Positions 16,389-23,640 of a stretch of DNA of 64,000 bases are shown here, piece by piece; within the stretch, counting starts at the first letter, position 1; each line of letters starts with the position of its first letter. The notes below the pieces were generated by a model that was given only the letters and a program-made list of their open reading frames with translations, was not told the DNA's origin and ran no database searches. Source of the DNA: an uncultured Acidimicrobiales bacterium (lineage in GTDB: Bacteria > Actinomycetota > Acidimicrobiia > Acidimicrobiales > Bin134); assembly GCA_951813555.1 (NCBI GenBank), contig OX638344.1, positions 3,473,076 through 3,537,075 on the forward strand. Reading direction: 5' to 3'. A program made the position numbers and the translations under genes.

Positions 16389-17273
16389 ATGTCACCTGTG
16401 TTCATCGAGGTCCGGGCCAACGAGTACACCGGCCGAGACGCCAACCCCAACGTGCCCTGGTCGATCGAGGAGCTGATCGCCGATGCGGTGGCCTGTGCCG
16501 AGGCCGGGGCGTCGGTGTACCACTTTCACGGGCGGGACTCCGAGACCGGGGCACCGGTGTGGGATGCCAACACGCTGGGGTCGGTCATAACCGGGGTACG
16601 CGAGGCCTGCGACTTGATACTCATGCCCACCCTGGGGGCCTCCACGGTGCCCGATCCCCACGCCCGGCTGGCCCCGGTGCTGGAATTGGCCGCCGAGGAG
16701 GCCACCCGGCCCGAGCTGGCCCCCATCGATCTGGGCAGCTTCAACATCGACCCCTACGACCCGGCGACCGGGGCGTTCGGCAACCCCGACATCGTGTATG
16801 TCACCCCGCTTCGGGCGCTTCGGGAGATGGTGGCCGCGACGGCTAACGCCGGGATGAAGCCGATGGGCGCGCTGTGGACGGTGGGATCGGCCCGGCTGCT
16901 GGCGGCGTTTCTGGACACCGGAGACTTGGCCGCGCCGGCCTATGGCGAGGTGACGCTGTCGGACTCGTGGCTGTCGGGCCACCCGGCCACGGTGGACGGG
17001 CTGGAATCCATGACCCGCTTTTTGCCCGACGACGGGCGGGCGGTGTGGGGCTGTTTGGCCTACGGCGCCGATCTGCGGCCCCTTGCCCCCGAGGTGATCG
17101 CCCGGGGCGGCCATCTCATCGCCGGGCTGGGCGACTATCCGTACCTGGAGCTGGGCACTCCCACCAACGCCGACATCGTGGCCGCGCTGGCCAGCAGCAT
17201 CGCTGACGCTGGGGCTGAGCTGGCCACCGTCGGGCAGACCCGGGCGATGCTGGGCCTGGCGCCAGCTTGCTGA
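16389..17273 (+). CDS. Beta-keto acid cleavage enzyme (BKACE, DUF849)
   Basis: A 294-residue TIM-barrel enzyme that cleaves a beta-keto acid with acetyl-CoA. Visible are the N-terminal VRANEYTGRDANPNVPWS, YHFHGRDSETG with the metal-binding His pair region, MPTLGAS, LGSFNID and the late RGGHLIAGLGDYPY. Specificity within BKACE (for example 3-keto-5-aminohexanoate or dehydrocarnitine) cannot be read. With the upstream SDR it fits a pathway oxidising a beta-hydroxy acid and cleaving the resulting keto acid. Confidence 0.85.
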   Translation: MSPVFIEVRANEYTGRDANPNVPWSIEELIADAVACAEAGASVYHFHGRDSETGAPVWDANTLGSVITGVREACDLILMPTLGASTVPDPHARLAPVLELAAEEATRPELAPIDLGSFNIDPYDPATGAFGNPDIVYVTPLRALREMVAATANAGMKPMGALWTVGSARLLAAFLDTGDLAAPAYGEVTLSDSWLSGHPATVDGLESMTRFLPDDGRAVWGCLAYGADLRPLAPEVIARGGHLIAGLGDYPYLELGTPTNADIVAALASSIADAGAELATVGQTRAMLGLAPAC

Positions 17274-17285
17274 GTCCGGACCCTG

Positions 17286-18905
17286 TCAGGGCGCTTCCGG
17301 CACGCGGACCAGCACCACGCCTTCGGGCGCATCGAGACTGATGGCCAACTCGGCCACCGCCCCGGCAGGCCGCTGGGAGGAGAACGCCAGCCGCCACCTT
17401 CCCGGAGGCAGCTGGAAGTCGGTGGCAACCTCGGCCACGTTGAGGGCGCAAACGCAGTCGCCCCGCCGAAAGCCGATCACCGGCGCCGAGCGGTCGGTCA
17501 GCCACTCCAGTTCGCCGGCATGGAGGTCGCCGAGCTCATGGCGCACGGCCAAGAGCTCCCGATACTTGTAGAGCACCGAGTTGGGGTCATCTCGCTGGAC
17601 CGACACGGTGTCGGCGTCGGCTCTGTCGACGGGCAGCCACGGCTCCGCCCCATCGGTGAACCCTCCCGTCGGCCCCGGCGACCACGGCATGGGGGTGCGA
17701 CATCCATCCCGGCCGTCGGCGGGGTTCTGGTTCCGGACGGCCACTGGATCCTGTCGCTGCTCTAGGGGCACGTCCACCTCCTCCAGGCCCAGTTCATCGC
17801 CCTGGTAGAGGAATGGCAGCCCGGGCAGGGTAAACAGCAGCACGCAGTAGGCCAGCGACCGTGACTGGCCCACCTCGCCGCCACCGAACCGGGTGGGAGC
17901 CCGGGGATCGTCGTGGCTGCTGATGGCCCAGGACAAGTCCCGGGGCGCAGCGTCCAGCGCATCGCGGAACGTGGACCACATGGCCGCCGGATCCCAGGGA
18001 GTGTGCATGGGGGCGAAGTACAAGGCCCGGTGCAGCCCGTCCTGGTTGGCCACATACCGGCTCACCTGATTGGGATTGTTGTCCCTCAGATAGACCTCCC
18101 CCAACAGAAGCGCGTCATGGCGCTCAGCGATGGCCCTCCAGCGGCGGTAGATGGCGGTGGTACCCGCTTGATCGAGGTCGTAGCGATGGTCGTAGCAGCT
18201 GAACGCCTGACGGGGACTCATGTCCGAGGTGACCGGAAACCGCTGCGGGTTGTCGGGCATGAGCATGTTCTTGACCAGGCCATGGGCCACGTCCACCCGG
18301 AAGCCGTCCACATAGCGATCTAGCCAGAACGCCAGGACATCGTCGAATTCCCGCACCAGTTTGGGGTTGGACCAGTTCAAGTCGGGCTGCTCGGGCAAGA
18401 ACAGATGCAGGTAGTACTGCTCGGAGACCTCGTCGAATGTCCAGGCCGGCCCGCCGAAGTGCGACACCCAGTTGTTGGGGGGCCCACCGCCCAAGGCCGG
18501 GTCCCGCCAGTGGTAATAGCCCCGCATGGGGCTGTCGGGGTCGGACCTTGAGGCTTTGAACCACGGGTGCTGGTCGGAGGAGTGATTGGGAACCAAGTCG
18601 ATCAGCACTCGGAGTCCCAGCCGGTGAGCCTCGGCAATGCAGGCGTCGAAGTCGTCCAGCGTGCCGAACAGGGGGTCGACCCCCGTGTAGTCGGCCACGT
18701 CGTAGCCGAAGTCCCGCATGGGCGACGGATAGAAGGGGGTGATCCACACGATGCCGACCCCGAGCCAGGCCAAGTAGTCCAGCCTTTCGGTGAGGCCGGG
18801 GAAATCGCCCACGCCGTCCCCGTTGCCGTCGGCGAACGACCGGATATAGACCTCATAGCCCACCTCGCGATCCCACCAGCGATGGCTGCTTTGGGCCATG
18901 TTCAT
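17286..18905 (-). CDS. GH13 alpha-glucosidase / alpha-amylase family enzyme
   Basis: A 539-residue glycoside hydrolase of family 13. It begins WWDREVGYEVYIRSFADGNGDG, typical of oligo-1,6-/alpha-glucosidases. Region I is DLVPNHSS, region II GFRVDVAHG (catalytic nucleophile Asp), region III LLGEVYLRD (acid Glu), region IV ISSHDDPR (transition-state Asp). A beta-sandwich C-terminal domain follows. There is no signal peptide, so it should act on intracellular malto- or isomalto-oligosaccharides or related glucosides. It converges on the BKACE gene with 12 bp between stops. Confidence 0.88.
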   Translation of the reverse strand: MNMAQSSHRWWDREVGYEVYIRSFADGNGDGVGDFPGLTERLDYLAWLGVGIVWITPFYPSPMRDFGYDVADYTGVDPLFGTLDDFDACIAEAHRLGLRVLIDLVPNHSSDQHPWFKASRSDPDSPMRGYYHWRDPALGGGPPNNWVSHFGGPAWTFDEVSEQYYLHLFLPEQPDLNWSNPKLVREFDDVLAFWLDRYVDGFRVDVAHGLVKNMLMPDNPQRFPVTSDMSPRQAFSCYDHRYDLDQAGTTAIYRRWRAIAERHDALLLGEVYLRDNNPNQVSRYVANQDGLHRALYFAPMHTPWDPAAMWSTFRDALDAAPRDLSWAISSHDDPRAPTRFGGGEVGQSRSLAYCVLLFTLPGLPFLYQGDELGLEEVDVPLEQRQDPVAVRNQNPADGRDGCRTPMPWSPGPTGGFTDGAEPWLPVDRADADTVSVQRDDPNSVLYKYRELLAVRHELGDLHAGELEWLTDRSAPVIGFRRGDCVCALNVAEVATDFQLPPGRWRLAFSSQRPAGAVAELAISLDAPEGVVLVRVPEAP

Positions 18906-18936
18906 AAATTCTTGTCTATGGGGGAGATAGACGAGC

Positions 18937-20031
18937 TCAGTTGAAGGCGATGACGCTGCGCACCACAGCGCCGGCCTTCATGGCGGCGAAGCCCTCGTTC
19001 ACGTCGTCGAGGCCGATGGTGGCCGACACCATCTCATCGAGCATCAGGCGGCCGTCGAGGTAGAGGTCGACCAGTCGGGGCATGTCCACCCGAAACACGT
19101 TGGAGCCCATAAGCGACCCTTGGAGGCGCTTGTCCGACATGAACAGCTCTTGTCCTTCGATCTCCACCTTGGTTCCCGGGGGAATCATGCCCATCACCGT
19201 GGCCGTTCCCCCCCGGCGGATCATCCCGAAGGCCTGCTGGGCAGTGAGAGCCAAGCCGATGGCCTCGAAGGAATAGTCCACGCCGCCGCCGGTCAGCTCC
19301 AAAACCTGCTCAACCGGGTCGCCGTCGGCGGGATTGACCGCGTGGGTGGCCCCCAGGCGCAGCGCGGTGTCCAGCTTCCGGGGCTCCAGGTCGACGGCGA
19401 TGATCGTGGTCGCCCCGGCAATGCGGGCGGCCTGTAGCGACGACATGCCCACACCGCCGCAGCCGATCACCGCCACCGAGGAGCCGGGCCCCACTCCGGC
19501 GGTGCGGAACACCGCGCCGGTTCCGGTAGTTACCCCGCACCCGATAAGCGCGGCTCGGTCCAGCGGCATGTCGTCGCACACCTTCACAACTGCGTTCTCG
19601 TGCACCAGCATCTGCTCGGCGAACGACGACAGGTTGGCGAACTGGAACACCTCCTGGCCGCCCTGGCTGAGACGGGCGGGCTCATCTTCCGAGCGGACAC
19701 ACTCGACGCGGCTCCGCAGACACAGGTAGGGCCGGCCGCTCAGGCACACCTCGCAGCGCCCGCAGAACACCGAAAGACAGCAGATGACGTGGTCGCCGGG
19801 CTGCACCTCGCGCACATCGGGACCCACCGCCTCCACAACTCCGGCAGCCTCATGTCCGAGCACGATGGGACGGGGCACCACCCAGCCCTCGGTCTCCATG
19901 AAGTGCAGGTCGCTGTGGCAAAGCCCCGAGGCCGCGGTCCGCACCAGCACCTCGTTGCCGATCGGTGTGGCAACATCCACCTCGTCCACCACCAGATCAT
20001 CTTGACCATCCAAGAACAGCGCTGCTCTCAT
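18937..20031 (-). CDS. Zinc-dependent alcohol dehydrogenase
   Basis: A 364-residue medium-chain dehydrogenase. Catalytic zinc ligands are in GLCHSDLH and GHEAAGVVEAVG. The structural zinc loop CGRCEVCLSGRPYLC is complete. The Rossmann motif is VIGCGGVGMSS, followed by a Asp (AVDLEPRK) that favours NAD. It resembles class III / NDMA-dependent-type alcohol dehydrogenases. ATG 20031 has a strong GGGGAGGAAG before it. The longer open frame upstream runs over the divergent promoter region and is rejected. Confidence 0.88.
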   Translation of the reverse strand: MRAALFLDGQDDLVVDEVDVATPIGNEVLVRTAASGLCHSDLHFMETEGWVVPRPIVLGHEAAGVVEAVGPDVREVQPGDHVICCLSVFCGRCEVCLSGRPYLCLRSRVECVRSEDEPARLSQGGQEVFQFANLSSFAEQMLVHENAVVKVCDDMPLDRAALIGCGVTTGTGAVFRTAGVGPGSSVAVIGCGGVGMSSLQAARIAGATTIIAVDLEPRKLDTALRLGATHAVNPADGDPVEQVLELTGGGVDYSFEAIGLALTAQQAFGMIRRGGTATVMGMIPPGTKVEIEGQELFMSDKRLQGSLMGSNVFRVDMPRLVDLYLDGRLMLDEMVSATIGLDDVNEGFAAMKAGAVVRSVIAFN

Positions 20032-20192
20032 CGCTTCCTCCCCTGCCCGAACCCTCAGACTGCCTCTCGGTTTGCCGTGTGGCAACAGCGCCAAGGACAA
20101 AGTGTCACTGACAGTTCCTATTGTGCCCGGTATGGCCGAATATGCACGAACCGAGTTCCGCCATCCAACCCCGCCTAAGAAAGAAGGCACCC
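20032..20192. promoter_or_regulatory. Divergent intergenic region between ADH and GHKL cassette
   Basis: 161 bp between divergent starts. It contains a perfect odd palindrome TGTCA-C-TGACA (20103-20113) overlapping TGACAGTT (20109-20116). That octamer also occurs upstream of recA and of the small membrane gene near 27.7 kb. Clear -10/-35 boxes could not be fixed by eye. Confidence 0.4.
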
Positions 20193-22820
20193 ATGGCTGA
20201 GCGCGCGGCAAGGGCGGCTGCCGACAACAACGTTCAAGATGTCATCAGCGCCATCGACAACTACACCTGTGGACCTATCCGAGCCTTGGCTCAGGACCCG
20301 CCACAGAACTCCGTAGACGCCCGGCGGGATGGGCAGACGGTCCATGTGGCCTACCAGATCTTGGTTCGCTATGCCGACAACGGGGACGAGGTAAAGATCA
20401 TGACCATCACCGACCGGGGCACCACCGGGTTGGACGGTCCCATCCTCACTGCCGGCGACTTAGCAAAGCGGGAGCAGAACCATGGGCAGCTCGTCATCCA
20501 ATCTGGTGAGAACTGGGCCGCCTGGGAAGCGATGCGGTACACCAAGTCGGGGGAAAACAGCCTGGGGAGCAGGGGCCAGGGCAAGTACGCCTATCTCTAC
20601 CACTCGCTACACCACCCTCCCGGTGCCTCTCCTAATCTGCCCAAGCACGCTGGACGAGTGGTCATCCTCTACGACACGCTGCTGCCCTGTGGGGAGTATC
20701 GCCTCGGCATCCGGTACCACAACCCTTCCTCCAAGGTCATCGAGCCGCCATTTCTCGACGAGGAAGCCCGCCAGATTGTCACCACCACCTACGTGGACGA
20801 TCACTTCTTCGTACCGCTCCAATTGGAGCCGCTATCTGAGCCCGGCACCAGGATTATCATCCCCTTCCTCTCCGACGAAACTGCTGAAGCCGTCGAGAGC
20901 GGCGAACTGGCCCATTGGCTGCAAGCGGAGTGGTGGCGTCCAATCCAAAAAGGGGAGTTAGAAATCACTGTCACCGGCGAAGACGGTTTGACCCGCTCAA
21001 TCGGAGTTCCGGACTTCTGGCAAGATCAACCGTGGACCACCGAAGAATCAAGCTGCTACGCCCGAGAGCAGATCCAACTGTCAAGCCACAACCAGGACGA
21101 CCCTCGCATCATCAAGCGCATGGTTCTGTTTCACAACAGTGGCCTGACCAGTGAAGACCTCGAAGGGCCTGCCCAATTCAACGGCGTACAGCTGCTTCGT
21201 GGTGGCCAGTGGATCGTCACGCTAGAGATGAGCGAGTTCTCAGACTGGATCCCGAAAGAACACCGCGGAGGGTTCCGGGGCTTCTTGGAGTTCGATCGCC
21301 TTCTCGACCGAGAGCTACGCGACATCGAAAACCCAGCCCACGATGGCTACAACCGGAGAAGGAAGCTCTACCTAGAGATCGTCCGAGAAATTCGAAACCT
21401 GGTCAAAAGGTTCGCAGTCCAGCAGGGATGGCACGACACCGAGGATGCCGCTCCAGACCCGAAGTTCGACACCCTCGTCCAAGAGTTCGCCCGACTGTTC
21501 GTTGCCCCCAATTCAGGAAGGCACACGCCTTCACCGAGCAAGTGGCGCTGCCAGGTAGACGCCGCCTACCCTGACCCGGCAGTTGCTTCGGCCAACTGGG
21601 GAGAATCCATCCGGGTAGATGCCACCTGCTACCGCCATCCTTCCGCTAATGGCGAACCCATCACATTCGATGCTGAGCTCATAAGGCCGGATGGGTCGGC
21701 AGCGAGCATCTTCACTCGGCGCCGTCAGAACATGCGGAGCCGATCAGATGAGGAATCCACGGCCGGGGTCAACTTCGGCGAGCTGGAAATCAATCACCCC
21801 GGACGGCCGGATTCACCCTTCACCGAACCAGGTCGTCATTCAATCAAGGTGACCTGCACCAGCCGAGGGGAAACCGTCGCCGTGGGGAAGTGCTCGTTCT
21901 ATGTGGCCTGTGAACCTCCTGAGCCAGCAGTCAATCCTGTAACCATCCAGCTTCGAGCCTTCAATCCTGAAGATGGGAGCAAGGTCGTCCCCCAAGGCGG
22001 AGAGTTCCGCTGGGAGGCAACGATCAGAAACCGCGGCCAGACACCGGTAGAAGGAGTCCTAGCCGTAGTGTTGGATGAGCACCTTCTCCTTGAAGAGGCT
22101 GCTGATCTTGACCGGATTGCGGTTGGAGATCAGCCGGAAATTCTGACTCTGGACGGCTGGGCCAAGATCCACCAAGTCGCCCCACGCGATGGGGCCCTCC
22201 CTCTCACTTGGGACAATCCAACCCATGCCCAACATGCGGAAGCAGAACACCTAGAAGAAATCGTCCTTCCGCTCCCCGACGGACGATACACCGTACAAGC
22301 CTCCCTAGAGCAGGAAGGTGAGACTCTGGCAACGGCAAAGGCGACCTTATGGGTGGGCTCGCCGCCCGAAGACGACGAGGCCGGGGATCTTCCCTTCATC
22401 ATTATGCAAGTAGACGATGCCCTAGCACCGCGCTGGCGCCTGGAGTCTCCAAGAAAGCTTGGAGATCCTCATGAACTGGTTTGGTCAGCGGCAAACCCGG
22501 TATACCGCGCTGTCAGCAGCGTGCGCCGACCTCAAGGAGGGTCGTCGCGACCGCCACAAGAAGAGTACCTCGGTGAGATCATTGCGGAAGCTCTTGTTGA
22601 TTGGGCGGTACAAGAGTTGAAGCATTCCGGTGATGAGGGTCGAATTCGCTTGGTGTCAGCTAGAATTGAGGCATTGAACCCCGAGTTGGGGGCGCAGTTT
22701 GAGGACCGGATAGATCGTTTGGTGGCAAAGGAAGCTGAGAATGACCCTCTGGGGTACGGGCAGGCTCAACGGGACATGGCTGCTTTTATGGTGGAGGCCG
22801 CTCGTCTCATGAGGGAGTAA
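20193..22820 (+). CDS. GHKL (Hsp90/MutL-like) ATPase, candidate defence or stress protein
   Basis: An 875-residue protein. The N-terminal ATPase motifs are an N-box QDPPQNSVDAR (about 34-44, with Asp35 where Glu is usual), G1 DRGTTGLDG (74-82) and an ATP lid GSRGQGKYA (125-133), as in Hsp90/MutL/MORC proteins. A middle part (about 200-440) looks like a transducer. About 450-740 are beta-rich Ig-like segments (GRHSIKVTC, GRYTVQASL). The C-terminus is helical and includes YLGEIIAEALVDWAV. No nuclease motif is seen. ATG 20193 follows AAGAAGG. The partner gene starts 11 bp after its stop. Similar GHKL proteins occur in phage-defence loci, but a defence role here is inference. Confidence 0.75.
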   Translation: MAERAARAAADNNVQDVISAIDNYTCGPIRALAQDPPQNSVDARRDGQTVHVAYQILVRYADNGDEVKIMTITDRGTTGLDGPILTAGDLAKREQNHGQLVIQSGENWAAWEAMRYTKSGENSLGSRGQGKYAYLYHSLHHPPGASPNLPKHAGRVVILYDTLLPCGEYRLGIRYHNPSSKVIEPPFLDEEARQIVTTTYVDDHFFVPLQLEPLSEPGTRIIIPFLSDETAEAVESGELAHWLQAEWWRPIQKGELEITVTGEDGLTRSIGVPDFWQDQPWTTEESSCYAREQIQLSSHNQDDPRIIKRMVLFHNSGLTSEDLEGPAQFNGVQLLRGGQWIVTLEMSEFSDWIPKEHRGGFRGFLEFDRLLDRELRDIENPAHDGYNRRRKLYLEIVREIRNLVKRFAVQQGWHDTEDAAPDPKFDTLVQEFARLFVAPNSGRHTPSPSKWRCQVDAAYPDPAVASANWGESIRVDATCYRHPSANGEPITFDAELIRPDGSAASIFTRRRQNMRSRSDEESTAGVNFGELEINHPGRPDSPFTEPGRHSIKVTCTSRGETVAVGKCSFYVACEPPEPAVNPVTIQLRAFNPEDGSKVVPQGGEFRWEATIRNRGQTPVEGVLAVVLDEHLLLEEAADLDRIAVGDQPEILTLDGWAKIHQVAPRDGALPLTWDNPTHAQHAEAEHLEEIVLPLPDGRYTVQASLEQEGETLATAKATLWVGSPPEDDEAGDLPFIIMQVDDALAPRWRLESPRKLGDPHELVWSAANPVYRAVSSVRRPQGGSSRPPQEEYLGEIIAEALVDWAVQELKHSGDEGRIRLVSARIEALNPELGAQFEDRIDRLVAKEAENDPLGYGQAQRDMAAFMVEAARLMRE

Positions 22821-22830
22821 GGAAGGCACT

Positions 22831-23613
22831 ATGCCGGGCACACTGCGGTATCTGTCGCCGGAGGGTGATGTTCTTGCCCAAGTTTTTGCCCGTGGTCGCC
22901 ATTCTGGGTTGCCACACCACTTCGTAGAAGCCGATTCCCTTGACCTGAGAATCGATTCCGTGTTGGACGAAGCTGTCAAGCAAAGTTCCTCGATCTCTCA
23001 CCCCAGCATCCCATCGGCGTTCACAAGGGCATGGGTCATCGGAAGAACGTTCCGAGATTCCGGACTGCTAGAAGACGAAGCTCTCACTGGTGAAGATCCT
23101 GACTTCATTTGGGAAGTCTTGGCCAACAAAGCAGCCATGGCCCTCCGCAACGATGGAAACCCAGAGACCCGCTGGCGTGATCTCCGTCCACGCCTAGAGC
23201 CAGTAGTGTTGTCGCCGGTTCAGTCGCAGAGAACACGAAAAGCGGATCATTGGGCGAGGTGCGCCTGGCTGGCGGAGCAGAGCCATGCCGATGCCGCTGA
23301 GACATTTGGCGGATCAATGGGCAACGTTTGCACCTTGTACGACCGACCTTCCCTACGGCCTCTTGTTCTCCGCCAAGCCCTTTACCACTGGCTGACTCAG
23401 ATCACAACCGAAGACGCAGAGCGAGTTATAAAACCCCGATCATTCGATGAGTTGGTCAGGCAACTGGGTCGGCGTTGGCCGGGGAGAGGGCAGAGGTCAG
23501 CCCTCCAGCCGGTCCACTATCGGCTGGAGGATCTGGTTGACGAGATCAACCAGTGTGTCGACCTGCATTTGATTCTCGTTAAAGGCACCAGAGCACCGAC
23601 AACGGTGGGTTAA
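22831..23613 (+). CDS. Partner protein of the GHKL ATPase, unknown function
   Basis: A 260-residue soluble protein with no domain I recognise. It is largely helical, with Trp/Arg-rich segments (ETRWRDLRPRLEPV, KADHWARCAWLAEQ) and a basic C-terminal part (LVRQLGRRWPGRGQR). An AAGGAAGG ribosome site precedes ATG 22831, only 11 bp after the ATPase stop, so the two are co-expressed. The tight pairing suggests it is a subunit, substrate adaptor or effector of the ATPase. It converges on nrdJ with a 27-bp gap. No catalytic motif is evident. Confidence 0.65.
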   Translation: MPGTLRYLSPEGDVLAQVFARGRHSGLPHHFVEADSLDLRIDSVLDEAVKQSSSISHPSIPSAFTRAWVIGRTFRDSGLLEDEALTGEDPDFIWEVLANKAAMALRNDGNPETRWRDLRPRLEPVVLSPVQSQRTRKADHWARCAWLAEQSHADAAETFGGSMGNVCTLYDRPSLRPLVLRQALYHWLTQITTEDAERVIKPRSFDELVRQLGRRWPGRGQRSALQPVHYRLEDLVDEINQCVDLHLILVKGTRAPTTVG

Positions 23614-23640
23614 CAGGACTCCTCAATCAAATCCGGCCTG

